From Melampsora larici-populina 98AG31 (Eukaryota > Basidiomycota > Pucciniomycetes > Pucciniales > Melampsoraceae), in assembly GCF_000204055.1 (NCBI RefSeq), contig NW_006768869.1:60366-124365 (forward strand): a stretch of DNA of 64,000 nucleotides, written 5' to 3'. The number at the start of each line of letters is the position of its first letter. Position 1 is the stretch's first letter. Made by a program: the position numbers and the translations under genes. Below the pieces are notes generated by a model. It made no database searches. It had not been told where the DNA came from and saw nothing but the letters and a program-made list of their open reading frames with translations. Below are positions 1-11,317 of the stretch, piece by piece.

Positions 1-257
1 TGCAATAACCACCCATCAGTCTCAATGTGCAAGTAGGCACAGAAAAGATGCAACACCCTTGCGTCAGGTTGTGGGTGCGGCACAAGAAACATGCCAATAA
101 ATCAGGGTTGGTGCGCCTTTTCAAAAACCACACCAAATCTTAGGAGTTCTATGTCCTGTGAACTGGCACCAATATTGAAGCTTGGAGACTTGTTGTGAGC
201 TTTGATGAGAGCTCCTTTTAGCTTTTCTCTCCTTTAACAGGCAACTTTGCTGTGGTA
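1..257. other. No gene seen; left flank of a DNA transposon
   Basis: No supported coding region. A 15-base stretch near 62-76 (GTCAGGTTGTGGGTG) recurs inverted near 7238-7252, just outside the other end of the element at 264-7146. That element may therefore have landed inside an older inverted-repeat unit, but the match is short. Confidence 0.4.
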
Positions 258-263
258 GATAAT

Positions 264-535
264 TACGGAATGCGAGATGTGTCAAGGTGACAATGCAAAA
301 ATCAAAAAACAAAAATCACAATTCCCGGGTGCGAAAATCAAAAATCAAAGACAAAACTACAGAAAATACTCAAATACAGGGCAAAAACCCCTGTACTGGA
401 GTAAAAGTCATGGCAGAAACCCCTTTCAGACCAGGTTACGGCCCAAATTTCAGTAGATTTACAACTTGAAACTCAACATTTGTCACCCCATTGTCGCATT
501 GACACAAAAAGTACCAGGAAAGCCACAAAAGAGGA
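264..535 (+). repeat. Left terminal inverted repeat of the 6.9-kb element
   Basis: Starts TACGGAATGCGAG. It shares with 6880-7146 (inverted) the ordered landmarks GTGACAATGC, the CCCGGGTGC block, CAAATACAGG, a short palindrome around CCCCTGTACTGG, GTCATGGCAGAAA and AAAAAGTACCAG. Same family as 56346 onward and 62637 onward. Confidence 0.8.
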
Positions 536-779
536 AATCAAAATTCAAAAAACAAAAAAACAAAAGTTGAAAATCAAGAAAAAAATGTCGATAATCAAAA
601 AACGACAATTAACAAACCATAAACAAGGACCCCAAAGATGAAAACTTCACATTAGATGATGGAAAGTGTACAAACCACCTCTCGACCTCTCTACCTCTCA
701 ACCAATCACACAACCCACACACCATCACCAATCATCTTAGTCATTCTTCCAACTTTTGTCATAGTCACCACCCATCCAC

Positions 780-1235
780 TTGTTCAACAAAACCTACACT
801 ACACTGAACTTCTTTGATCGTCTCCACTCTTCTTCATCCTTATTTGATTGTCTTCACTCTTCTTCATCCTTCTTTGACCGTCTTCACCCTTCTTCAATCT
901 TTTTGGATTGGCTTCAATCCTCTGTAATCTTCTTTTACCAGCGTCAATCTTCCTTAGTATTCTTCAATCGGCTTCAATCTTATGTAATCTTCTTTGATCG
1001 TCTTCACTCTTCTTCATCCTTCTTTGATCGGCTTCAATCTTCTTGAGTATTCTTCGATCGGCTTCAATCTTCTTGAGTATTCTTCAATCGGCTTCAATCT
1101 TCTTGAGTATTCTTCGATCAGCTTCAATCTTCTTCTTTAGTATTCTTCAATTGGCTTCAATTGGCTTCAATCTTCTTCAATCTTCTTTGATTGCCTTCCA
1201 TCTTATTTGATCAGCTTCAATCTTCTATGTTTTTT
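780..1235 (+). repeat. Pyrimidine-strand minisatellite (CTTCAATCTTCTT-type)
   Basis: Degenerate units of about 30 bp built from CTTCAATCTTCTT, GATCGGCTTCAATC and TTGAGTATTCTTC. Equivalent, differently diverged arrays lie at 6300-6665 (inverted) and 63095-63730, each at the same place relative to the TACGGAATGCG terminus. The array belongs to the transposon family. Open frames through it are repeat artefacts. Confidence 0.8.
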
Positions 1236-1262
1236 TTTCTCAGAGCTTTGTCTTTCAACATC

Positions 1263-1823
1263 ATGAACCGTCCCAATTGTCCCTTGTGTCAAAATACTCT
1301 CCGTCAAGGCAGACAGCAAATATGTGAACCGTGCCTTGAAAACATCAATGCGGACCAAAACAAAATAGTTCCTCAATCTTCTCAACCCCGTCAGGCCCAA
1401 CCCAATCTTCCCAACCCCGCCCTGCCAACCTCAAGGTCATCAATGCCAAAGCAGTGCTACAACAGAATGTGCTTATATCCTGGAAGAAGTACTTGACATT
1501 ACACAATACCGCAAGTATACCAGCAATCACAACTTTGAACTCTGTGATTCTGATATTCCTTTGGTCAATGAGGTGATGCAAGGTCTCAGTCATTGGTCTC
1601 ATAAACACTATGACGGAAGAATAAAGGTTGCGGATCTTCAGGGGGTGGGTTTGGTATTGACAGTCACAGTCCTCTGGCAAGCCAAACCGGCCTTTGATTT
1701 TTGCTTTGATTCTTTGACTGACATGTTCTCTTCCAACATCCCGGACTGGATCCCGTTGGGCATTGTGTTGTTGAGCCTTCTTCCGCTTTTGGTACTTGAC
1801 CAACTTTTGCTTGCAGAGGTCTG
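1263..1823 (+). pseudogene. Alpha-kinase-like gene fragment with N-terminal zinc ribbon
   Basis: From an ATG at 1263 the frame encodes CPLCQNTLRQGRQQICEPCL, a CxxC...CxxC zinc ribbon in the first 30 residues, then a Pro/Gln/Ser-rich linker. In the +1 frame from about 1450 there follows a segment with HWSHKHYDGRIKVADLQGVG. This resembles the alpha-kinase (MHCK/EF2K-type) stretch in which a conserved DLQG precedes the LTDPQ loop; here the loop reads LTVT. The frame change and the missing N-lobe, catalytic region and zinc-binding C-terminus show a broken gene. Zinc-ribbon plus alpha-kinase proteins are expanded in rust fungi, as I recall. It sits inside the DNA transposon right after its minisatellite, so it may be captured cargo. 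The alpha-kinase call rests on a short motif and is tentative; the zinc ribbon is clear. Confidence 0.45.
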
Positions 1824-1839
1824 ATACTGGTTTTGGCAT

Positions 1840-3510
1840 CTACGGAAAAAAACATTGTTTTGATTAGTGGTATGTTCAACACTTCAAGATTTTGGAATTT
1901 GTGTGGGGATGCCGTGAAATAATGATCAAAGTGAATAAACATTGAGTGATTGAATATTTGATGGATTGAATGTTTGATTTGGGAAATGAATCAATGTGAG
2001 ATTTTATGAATGATTGATTTATTGAATGAGTATTGAGTAATTTCTTGAGGATTGAAATCAGGAAGCACCGAGATACATTTAGCAAAGGGTTAGGCTGGTA
2101 TTTGGGGGTCCCCTCGGTCACTTGCCCTGCCCTTCACAAGACATAAGCATCTCTGCATGTATCTCAAGTACTTCCGTCTTCCATGAGTCAATGTGAATAA
2201 CCTTGAGCTGTAAATCTTTGGATATAAGTGAATTTGCATATGTGAATAATTGTTTGAAGGAATGATTGATAAAGTAATTTCTTGAGGAGTTAAATCAGGA
2301 AGCACTGAGTTACATTTAGCAAAGGGTTAGGCTGGTAGTTGGGGGTCCCCTCGGTCACTTGCCCTGCCCTTCACGAGACATAAACATCTCTGCATGTATC
2401 TCAAGTACTTCCGTCTTCAATGATTGTTGGTGAGTAAATCATGAGTGGTAAATGTTTTGAATTATATGAGTCTTCTTTTGCGATGAATTGAACAGATGTT
2501 TGAGAAATATTGATTGATTTATTAATCTACATTCAATTATTATCGGCTTCTTGTGGATTCTTCAAGGTTCTATTTCTTCTTGAGGATATAATATTTGTTC
2601 TTATATGTTCTGTCTTCATCATGTTGAAGTGTAAGGAAGTAATGGGAAGACAAAGGAAGGAGCAAGATTACCTTGGTTGATTCAACAAATTGAAGGAAGC
2701 GGACAGTATGGTTTTCAGTAATAAGATCAGCAGAATCAGAGAACAAAGGACTGGTTAAATGCTTGCACTCGAATGGTGGCTGAGTTGTGGTCAGCCATCA
2801 CACTGTGTATACACATGTAGCCTTACACATTACAGTTGATATGTCTACATATCTAACATATAAACATATGGTTCACACAAAAGTTGCCCCACCAAAAGAT
2901 TCATCACTCTTTGAAGGGAAAATCCCCAATTGGTTTTATAGCTTCTGTGATCAATCTTTCAATAATTTTATTTGTGAAGAAAAAAATTAGATTTGTAATA
3001 CTGAAGTTCTATAGTCTCCAGACGTACCGTTGAGTTTTTTGGCAAAAAATATCAAGTCACATCAGGATAAGAAAGTTTGGTCAGTGAGAATTTTTCAAAT
3101 AGAGATAACTGTCATATAGGTTTAACACTCAAATTGTGGTCGTATAAAACAAGTGACTTACCTTTTATAGAATCATGTATATTGTCAAGTGCACTGTACA
3201 AAACAACCAAGTCAGTCTTATGATAAAAATGTATGAGAGTGATAGTATAGATAATATAAAATGATTTACCAATGAGCTGAAGGTGTAGAAGTATCTTTTG
3301 ATTTTCAAAACACATCATGATTTTCATCTTCTAGCCAACCTAATGAAAACCAATTCATCAGAAAAAAGAACTTTGACATATATAAGAAAAACTTAAGAAA
3401 TTGGATAATTTAATCCTTAATAGAACTAACATCTACAGTTCGATAATGTAAATATTCTGCTGTATTTACATTTCTTTCTCCTTTTTAGCATTCCAAATCA
3501 TAATATAAAA
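1840..3510. other. AT-rich DNA without a supported gene
   Basis: Only short open frames occur, with no recognisable domain. The one structured feature is the duplicated block at 2036-2430. Confidence 0.5.
2036..2430 (+). repeat. Direct repeat, two units about 239 bp apart
   Basis: About 155 bp starting GTAATTTCTTGAGGA at 2037 returns at 2275 with few changes. It includes AGGAAGCAC, TTTAGCAAAGGGTTAGGCTGG, TCCCCTCGGTCACTTGCCC and CTCAAGTACTTCCGTCTTC. No coding meaning is seen. Confidence 0.85.
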
Positions 3511-3514
3511 AAAT

Positions 3515-4440
3515 CGCCTCACCATTGCATGATCACCCGGTGATTGTGCAATGGAAGAAATACCCAACCGCTAGGAGGATAGCCACACCACCTAGCGGTT
3601 AGGTGGTCCAGCCACCGCAGGACCACCGGGTGATTGTGCAATGGCACACCAGACCGGGGCCCCGGCCTTCATCTCACAATCACTTGGTGATTGTGCAATG
3701 AAGAGACCACTTACCTGCTAGGAGGTCTACCTTTAAAAGGTAGACCACCTAGGATTTAGGTGGTCTAGCAGCTGCCACCCACCGCACAATCACTCGGTGA
3801 TCGTACAGTGGAGGAACACCAGACCGGGGCCTAGATTTGGCTACTAGGCCCCAGCCTTCATCGCACGATCACCAAGTGATCGTGTGATGAAGAGACCACC
3901 TAGCAGTTAGGTGGTCCAGGAACTGACCTGGCCACCTAACTGCTAGGTTCTCTACCTTTAAAAGGTAGACCACCTAAGATTTAGGTGGTCTAGCCAGCTG
4001 CCACCCACCGCACGATCACTTGGTGATCGTGCGGTCGGTGGAACACCAGACCAGGGCCTAGATTTTGCTACTAGGCCCCAGCCTTCATCGCACAATCACT
4101 TGGTGATCGTGCGATGAAGAGACCACCTAGGATTTAGGTGGTCTAGCCAGCTGCCACCCACCACACGATCACTCAGTGATCGTGCGGTGGAGGAACACCA
4201 GACCGGGGCCTAGTAGCAAAATTCAGGCCCCAGCCTTCTCAGTTCCTGGACCACCTAGTAGCCAGATCTAGGCCCCGGTCTGGTGTTCCTCCACCGTACG
4301 ATCACCGAGTGATCGTGCGGTGGGTGGCAGCTGCTAGACCACCTAAATCCTAGGTGGTCTACCTTTTAAAGGTAGACCACCTAGCAGGTAGGTGGTCTCT
4401 TCATCGCACAATCACTTGGTGATCGTGCGATGAAGGCTGG
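3515..4440. repeat. Hairpin cluster: nine GATCAC/GTGATC palindromes
   Basis: Nine near-perfect palindromes of about 30 bp share the arms CGCACGATCAC and GTGATCGTGCG around a 2-base centre (TT, CG, CC or similar). They lie near 3525, 3630, 3675, 3786, 3863, 4008, 4089, 4163, 4292 and 4404, some with one degenerate arm. Between them are further inverted repeats: ACCACCTAGGA with TTAGGTGGT, CTACCTTTAAAAGGTAG, and CCAGACCGGGGCC blocks in both orientations. The order of blocks from about 4240 to 4440 mirrors the order before it, so the whole region could fold on itself. There is no open frame of note. It may be a foldback element nested in the 6.9-kb transposon. Confidence 0.85.
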
Positions 4441-4784
4441 GGCCAAGAAATCACGTCTGGGCCCCAGTAGTGCCTATTTTCCCAATCGAATTCAAGCTCC
4501 TTATCGATATCCTTCCTGATCTTGATATTTAGAGAACCTATTTTTCCTTGCCTTTCATTCCTCCAAGTCTTCACTCACTCGCAATCAATTGAGCTTAAGG
4601 CAAATCCCAAATGCCACATTGATTGAATTTCCAATTTTTGAATTTAGGTTGGTTTTATATCAAAGTAAGTGGATTTCATTTTGATTATTCTTCTTGGAAC
4701 TTCTTAATTCTTAATTCTTGAACGTTTGGACGATCAATTCTGAAGTAAGACTAAAGTAAAATGATATCTCTTTTCTTTTCTTTT

Positions 4785-5570
4785 AGTCATTGTTATCAAA
4801 TAAAGTCTTACAACCTCAGAGTGGAAGTTACGCACCTGTGCGTTAGCAACATATTTTGATCTCATCCTTCACCCAAAAAATAATGAAGTGACGTTTTTGA
4901 AAAATACAATCGTAGACAAGGCTAGTAGTAGTCGATCAAAAATGTAAGTTTTATTTTCACCAAGCTTCATCCCTCAATATAATACCTCATTGAAAAACCA
5001 ATTCCACATCTCATTGATTTTTGTTCGGTTTACTTTACAGTTGGAGATGATGCAGTTCTACAACTATGGAAACATGAAAATGGGTATATAATTAATAAAG
5101 CTACTAACCTTTGTTTAGATTATGAACATGGAAATTATAAACAATTAGGATATGTAATACCTTTTGTTTTTCCTTTTTCAACTTTACTTCTTTTATAATC
5201 ACTGATGAGTTTCTTATGATCATATTTTTGGGACGGTTCATGTTTTTAGTGCTATACATAGTAAGCCTTCCATCCCGTAAAATAAAAATATCATGTTCAT
5301 TACGATCATTTATATTTTGCTTACCTTGGATTTGGTTACAATATTTGAACTTTAACTACATTATCATAGTCTGTCAATGGCATAGAAAAGTAGGAAAAGA
5401 TGCACACAATCAAGTAAGCAATCAGAATTTCTAAACTGTTAACCAAGCTTTCCTACAAAACCTAAACAACTCGTCAATTTTTTCTTTACTTAGAAATGGC
5501 TTTATCGTACTCATAATTTAATTGCATGTGTAGACGACATCAACCGAGTCTTAGACATCAAAGTAAGTAC
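4785..5570 (+). pseudogene. Ricin-B-type (beta-trefoil) lectin-like exons, broken
   Basis: Several short exon-like stretches follow polypyrimidine-AG sites. The clearest starts at 5041 and reads GDDAVLQLWKHENGYI then NKATNLCLDY. Another pair, after the AG near 5371 and 5493, reads CQWHRKVGKDAHNQ and KWLYRTHNLI, then CVDDINRVLDIK before GTAAGT at 5563. The combination of NQ-KW, a CLDY or VLDI strand and a Trp-centred repeat is the pattern of ricin-type beta-trefoil carbohydrate-binding domains. Upstream candidate exons around 4785-4927 contain stops in every frame, no start codon is convincing and no signal peptide is visible, so I treat it as a remnant. It is a lectin-fold fragment with no sign of a toxin catalytic chain. 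Confidence 0.4.
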
Positions 5571-5939
5571 AAAGAGAATCATGTATCGTCGATTTTTGTG
5601 TCAATCATCTTACTTAATCTTGTCGGCCATTCTAGAGTCCATAAATGGTTTGACCAATCTCTAAAAACCCCAAAAAAGCCACAGCACATCGATGAAGACG
5701 GCTCTACCAAGTCCTGTGTGAAAGATCAAATATCAATTCAAACAGTTGAAATCTTGTCATCAATTTTTCAAATGTCAGAGAATACATGAAAACTCATGTT
5801 CACAATTACAAGTTTGAAGGATGTTTAAAACTTGTTTCGCTTGACCTAGTGTAGTAGCTATGATTTCAAAGAGATGAGAGTCAGTGGATTAGAAATAAAG
5901 TCACATAAGAATAAAAATACTAACATTGACCAGATGCAT

Positions 5940-6288
5940 TAGGGACTTTAGATGAACCAAAGTCAATGAGTAAAGTAAGTCCCTCTACACCAGGTGGCAT
6001 CAAATCAATAGTCCTTTCAAGACACCAGACAACAAATTTAATTTGTTTGAAGGCAAATCAAGAGTCTCAATCATCAAAAATTGTCAAGGAATTCTGGACA
6101 CACTCAGAAAGTTACTAAGATATTTTATGCTGAGGCGGACAAAAGCAAGCCACCTACAAGATTTACCTCCTATATACCATGAGACCATTTTATTGGATAT
6201 ACATCCCCAATTCAAACAAGTATATCAGCAACATTACCAAAGATTTATTCAGGAATTCGGTAGGGACTCTCAAATCCAACATAAATGA
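5940..6288 (+). pseudogene. SNF2-family ATPase fragment
   Basis: The frame ending at 6288 encodes KLLRYFMLRRTKASHLQDLP, then PPIYHETILLDIHPQFKQVY. This matches the linker of SNF2/Rad5-like ATPases that lies between the two RecA-like lobes, where an LRR(T/M)K motif is followed by LPP...E and a Q...Y helix. No Walker A, DEAH box or second lobe is found nearby, and the frame runs straight into the minisatellite at 6300. It is therefore an isolated fragment inside the 6.9-kb transposon, perhaps captured. The reading rests on roughly 60 residues. Confidence 0.5.
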
Positions 6289-6299
6289 TTTGATGAGGA

Positions 6300-6665
6300 T
6301 TGCAGAAGATTGAGGACAGTCAAAGAAGATTAAGGGCGGTGGACAAAGAATACAAACAAAGAAGAAGATTGAGGATGGTTGACAACAAAACTAGAAGATC
6401 AAGGATGGTTTACAAAGAAAGAAGAAGATTGAGGATGGATGACAAAGATTGAAGAAGATCAAGGATGGTTGACAAAGATTGAGGAAGATCGAGGACGGTT
6501 GACAAAGATTGAGGAAGACCGAGGACGGTTGACAAAGAAAAAAGAAGATCGAGGACAGTTGACAAAGATTGAGGAAGATCAAGGACGGTTGACAAAGATT
6601 GAGGAAGATCGAGGACGGTTGACAAAGATTGAGGAAGATCGAAGACAATCAAAGAGGATTGATGA
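6300..6665 (-). repeat. 30-bp minisatellite (GAGGAAGATCGAGGACGGTT)
   Basis: About ten units of 30 bp, for example GACAAAGATTGAGGAAGATC followed by GAGGACGGTT. It is the reverse complement of the array at 63095-63730 and lies at the same distance from the transposon terminus. Frames through it give repetitive peptides of no likely function. Confidence 0.85.
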
Positions 6666-6879
6666 TGATGAAAGAGGTTTTGGAGGAGAGCAAAACAGGA
6701 AGCAGGTACTTTGAAGCTCTTGAGACAGATGGTAGAATGTCTCTGGTTGGAGCTGTTGATACCTGTGAGACCGAGCTTGTAGCTAGTTGGCCAAAATGTG
6801 GTTTTTGGCTGCAGTAGAATCTAACATTGGTGTTTGAATTGTACAGTTTGAGAAATGTATTTTTTGGTTTTTGGTTTTC

Positions 6880-7146
6880 GATTTTTGGTTTTTTGATTTT
6901 TTGGTTTTTGGTGTTGCTGGTACTTTTTGTCGAAAGGTGACAATGCAATGAAAACGGTGTTGACTACTGGAAATTTGGGCAAAAAGGGATTTCTGCCATG
7001 ACTTTTACCCCAGTACAGGGGTTTTATCCCTGTATTTGAGTATTTTCTGTAGTTTTGTCTTTGATTTTTGAATTTTGCACCCGGGAATTGTGATTTTTGA
7101 TTTTTGAAATTTCGCATTGTCACTTTGGAACGTCTCGCATTCCGTA
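6880..7146 (-). repeat. Right terminal inverted repeat of the 6.9-kb element
   Basis: Inverted copy of 264-535, ending TCTCGCATTCCGTA at 7146 and followed directly by the target duplicate GATAAT. It is closer in sequence to the left end at 62637 than to its own partner at 264. This suggests either gene conversion or that the two ends came from different family members. Confidence 0.8.
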
Positions 7147-7152
7147 GATAAT

Positions 7153-10080
7153 TCTAGAAATACAAACATAGATAGAATAAATAACAACACAAAAACAAAA
7201 TTCTGGCTCTCAGTATTTTTTTGTCAGAAAACACGCCTTGACACACCCACAACCTGACCCTTGAGGCCAAAGGATCACTGCAGTGTATGTGGTGTAAGAC
7301 AATCTGGCCCTGGGGTGACATATACTTCCTGTGTCTACTTGTACAGCCATTTTAAAAATTACTGGCATATTTTTGGAACGTTTTGCCATTGCCAGATTTA
7401 CAAAACCTTGATATCACTTACGGACTTAAGTCTATTTCCCTGGTGCGACTTGGACCAATGGACAGTAGATTTATCAATCTCAAAAGGCTTTTTTTGAGTC
7501 TTTGACCTCTGCATCAAATCTGGCAACAACCAAATGATCATAGAGTCTGCCAATACATCTTACAACATCTGTATGTATGTAGTTGTGCATAGAATGTTGC
7601 TTAACTGATGATTCAAGCCATTCATCAAGCGGGTAAATTATTCACACATCAACATGTGCAAGAGATGTTGACCAGTTTCACAGAGTACACGTGTGACTGC
7701 AAATAAGCCACAGTCACTGTGGATGTGTGTGAGCTCTGTGACTTTGATCAATGGATGCCTCACATATTAGGGGCTGGGCAAAAAACCAACCAACCAGTTT
7801 CTGAATTCCATTGGGTTGTAATGTTATTTCAAGGAATGCTCAAAAACAATTGCTAAAACAATATTAAAGCCAACAAAAAACTGCTTGACTGCTTTGCTGG
7901 GCAAAAACATCATCAAAAGTGGACCAGTGAGAGGTGTTCTTGATCATTCCAAAGCCCATACAATTCAAAAAGAATCAGCAATTTGCCCCACTCAAGCCAC
8001 ACAAACAACACCTTTCCATCTTTCACAAATCTATCCCAGGTACCACCTAGGAGGCTCTCAGAGCTCAGCGCGGACCCAAACATTGACTTTCAGTAACCTG
8101 GCAGGCAAAAAAATTGAAAAAGCTGCACACAGTCATTTTTGCCCATCTTCAACTTGCCTCTCAAACGCGCAAGACTGGTTGGTTGGCTTTTTGCCCAACC
8201 CTTATTGATGGGTGACTAAAGGGTCTCCCTGGGGATTGTTCAAAATCAAACCTTGCAGGTATGATATTTTTAGTACATCTTTCAAGATAAAACCTTTTCA
8301 CAGCTTTTCACTCAATGTTGGAATCTTGGTGGCGGCGCCCGCCGCTGAGCTGCTAGTTCTTAGAAACGCCGGGTCGAGTTTGATTCAGATGGTGAAAAGG
8401 TTGAGTTTAAAAGGACCGTTAATGGATTGGTGGATTGCGTGTCGGTCATTTCCTGATATATGTTGAAATTGATTGTGTTTGATGATCACTTGGGGTTTTT
8501 TGATATATAAAATAACTTGACAGATTGATAAATCATTGTTGATGATGTTCTTTGGAAGGGAACATCATTGGGTGAGGAGAGTTTTAGGTCGAGAGTCGAG
8601 AGATATCAAAATTAAGGCTAGCATGCAATGATAATGATGTTGATGTTCCATTGGACAGTGGATCGAATGGGGTAAATAGTAATGCAGCTGTAGACACGGT
8701 GAAGGGAGGGAGAGATATGAATTGTCAGTTCACAGCGAAAATTGCAACTATGGATGATGGCAAACCGATTTAAGATACATACCAATCAGAGTTGAGGAAT
8801 ATCAGGTATAACAAATACAGTTATGAAATGCTGGAAAGGAAATGTAGAAGGAGCTGGACAATGGATTGATGAGCAAGACAATATTGATAGAAAATGAAAT
8901 GAAAGCATAATGAGATAACCTGAGGCGCACGTGAATGGAGGTAGATCTGCTCAAATGAAATTTGACTATTTGGGTGAAAAGAGAGACATGATACATATGT
9001 GGAAATGTTTGAAAATGGCTGTAGATGATGAGGGTTTTGAGTGATGTGGTATGTTATGGAAACCAATGTTGAATACGGAAACACATATAGCACAAACCTA
9101 TAACAAAAGAGGAAATGTGAGTATGTAGAGCAGTTTTATGTGGAAGATATGTAGTTGTACTAATTATGGACATCTAAAGATTGGTGTGTGTGTGATAAGT
9201 AGTGTGCTCGTCGTTACGTTTAAGGCATTACATAAGCATTGAGATGACTTGCATGATGAGAAAGTGAGGCAGACTGTGGAAGCCGGAAAGAGAAATGGGA
9301 TGCTTGAAGTACATAAAGGCTGAAACGGGAAGCAAATGTTAACGTTGAATAATTTTACTAAAATGGGAGGTTGATGCAGAATACTCATGTACTTTTCCAG
9401 ATGTAGAACTCATTATCGATTGATTTTGGTGCACGCTGAAAATATGAAAAAAAAGTTCTTTATGCGGAAGCCAAAATGAGAAAATACGGATGGTAAGGAC
9501 GTTGAAAATGGATTTTGGAGGGAAGCAGTCTCCCAAAGGGTATCCAAATACGGAGTAGAAGGCTTGATGTCGAGACATAGACTAAAGAAGAGGAAAAATT
9601 GAATATAAAAAGCGACATAACATGCTGGAAAAATGAATCCCCACACCCCTCAACGGCCAACTGGGAAGTCGTCTTTACGACCAGCGGTGGCTGAAACAGT
9701 AGGGGTGTCCTTTGGAGATGGATGTTAGTTTGTAGGCTCCAGCTTTCAAGCGGAAGCTCAGCAGTTATGTTCTAGCCCTAAGGGGAAGCATAAATGCTGT
9801 CTTTTTGCTTGAAGGGGGGGGTTTACTAATTTACATTTATTTAATTCCGGTTTACCTTCTGCATTTCCTGTCAAAATGCATTTTTTCCCAACGGTGAAAC
9901 CGTCTGTAGTCTCAGTGGGTGGAACAGGGCAAGCCATGGGAAGCTTTCGTCCAAATATGGAGATATCAATAGCCTCTCTGAAATCAAAGGCCGGTACTAA
10001 GGAGGGCATGTCAGCCAGACCAAAAATGAGTAGTGAACAAGAGCGGTGAGCTTACCTGTCTGGTGAGGTGGTATCACATG
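7153..10080. other. No supported gene
   Basis: Open frames are short, lack domains and do not join across plausible introns. GC-rich patches near 8330-8400 and 9650-9800 and a run GGGGGGG at about 9815 stand out from the AT-rich surroundings, but I could not assign them. Confidence 0.4.
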
Positions 10081-10269
10081 AGTCATAGCTACAGGAGCCA
10101 CATCACTCTGAGCACGGTGGGGAGATTTTCGTGGGGTGATGGGTGGCGGGAGTGTGTATGTACCACCTGTGTGCACTGGATTGCACCAAGTGTATAGGAT
10201 GATACAGGGACCTGTAACATCCTATGTAGTCCAAAGACTCCCCTATAGAAAGTCTTAGAATTACAGTTG

Positions 10270-10815
10270 GAACTATGGTGACCTAGAAATCGCTTTAAGT
10301 CCACAATTCCCAAGGGGGGACCCTTGGCACTCGCACCTACTATCACCACCCTTACAAAAGACTTCACCACCTCATCAACAAAGTCACCACCACAGCTAAA
10401 ATATCCCCACCTAAGCAGAAAAATCGCCACGACGCATACAATCTCACCACCTGACCAGAATTCTCACCATTGGTACTGAGGTTTCACCAGCTCATGTAAA
10501 ATTATCACCATCCGAATCATATTTTCACCACTCAACAAAGCATTATCACCACCTGATGTACTGTTCTCACAACCATTATCCATGATCATTTCCTCATCAC
10601 AGCCCCAAGCCAATCTCACCACCTCTCGTCTGAGATCTCACCACCGCTCAAGACATATCACTACCCCAACCAGGCCACTCCGTATGCTACATTAATATAC
10701 TACAAACCCGAATTCGACCACCATACATACAGCCAGGACTCACCACCTCACCTTGTATTTGCCCACCCATCCAAAACTACATCAAATCACATACCTCACC
10801 ACCTCAACATCACAA
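10270..10815 (+). promoter_or_regulatory. Cluster of spaced TCACCAC(C) motifs upstream of FAR1-OTU gene
   Basis: About 15 copies of TCACCAC or TCACCA occur here, most as CTCACCACCT or ATCACCACC, spaced roughly 18-30 bp and all on the plus strand. Clear ones start near 10340, 10361, 10383, 10450, 10522, 10545, 10617, 10631, 10740 and 10798. The cluster stops about 50 bp before the FAR1-OTU start codon at 10860. TCACC is also the half-site of the palindrome arrays in the 19.4-kb element. A regulatory role is inference. Confidence 0.4.
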
Positions 10816-10859
10816 TCTTCACGCCCAGTCAACTCAAAATCCATCGACATTGATAACAA

Positions 10860-11317
10860 ATGGATACTCCAAATGTTGAGCATATCCTACCTGTCCCTGA
10901 CAAGATCCAGATCTACAACAAAGACCGCCGCAAGATGGACGACTATGTCGAATCTTTCCCAGCCACCCAGCATGGCTATTGCATACGAATCGGACGATCA
11001 TACGACACTAGTGCGGTTTCCCACTACGAGTGCTATAGATCGGGGTTTCCCAGAGGCAACAAAGTCAATCCAGCTACCACGAAATCCGCTCGAATCGGAT
11101 GCCTCTTCAAACTCAGCACACGATATCTTTATGCTGATAAATGTTGGATACTGATTCATTATCACCTGGGTCACAATCACCCTCCAGACCCACACGTCAA
11201 ACCTTGCAAGAAATTCAAGGATCCCAAAGCTCAGCCTATCCTAGCACCTGGGGTCAACCTCGATGACGATGTTGATGCTGGGGTCCATGCTCACGACCCC
11301 ACTCCAGAAGACGATAC
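10860..11317 (+). pseudogene. FAR1-like DNA-binding half of a split FAR1-OTU gene
   Basis: The frame starts at an ATG (MDTPNVEHILPVPDKIQIYN). It has the FAR1/WRKY-GCM1-type zinc pattern: Cys in SHYECYRSG (about residue 60), Cys in ARIGCLFKL, then HYHLGHNHPPDP supplying the two His. An acidic linker follows. At 11318 it is cut by the LTR of a Ty3/gypsy element. The five bases before the LTR, GATAC, return after the element at 17554-17558, so the gene continues there. Crossing the junction, the frame reads nine more codons and meets TGA at 17581-17583, then stays open. The protein is therefore doubly broken. The intact relative at 36621-38819 has the same domain order. FAR1-type domains bind DNA and are often derived from transposases. 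Confidence 0.7.

Larger units (their letters stand above)
264..7146. mobile_element. Long-TIR DNA transposon, IS3EU-like, carrying gene fragments
   Basis: Both ends start TACGGAATGCGAGA. About 270 bp of each end is the same sequence in opposite orientation (264-535 and 6880-7146). The direct repeat GATAAT lies immediately outside both ends (258-263 and 7147-7152), so this is one 6.9-kb insertion with a 6-bp target duplication. Two other left ends of the family lie at 56346 and 62637, followed there by an integrase-type helix-turn-helix ORF. A 6-bp duplication and TA-starting termini fit the IS3EU group of DDE transposons as I remember it. No transposase is visible inside this copy. It holds an alpha-kinase-like fragment, a hairpin cluster, ricin-B-like exons and an SNF2 fragment, so it is non-autonomous and seems to have captured or been invaded by other DNA. 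Confidence 0.75.

Noticed and set aside
1345..1839. 164-residue minus-strand ORF
   Set aside because: Antisense to the zinc-ribbon and alpha-kinase-like fragment, with no domain of its own.
4785..5570. Complete ricin-type protein gene
   Set aside because: Only lectin-fold fragments with broken frames are present; no catalytic chain, start codon or signal peptide can be shown.
9620..9800. Possible tRNA or SINE near CAACGGCCAACTGGGAAG
   Set aside because: No cloverleaf or A/B box arrangement could be drawn by eye.
10160..10185. CACCTGTGTGCACTGG, similar to the start of the giant element terminal repeat
   Set aside because: Similarity ends after about 16 bases and no inverted partner or duplication was found, so a second giant element cannot be claimed.
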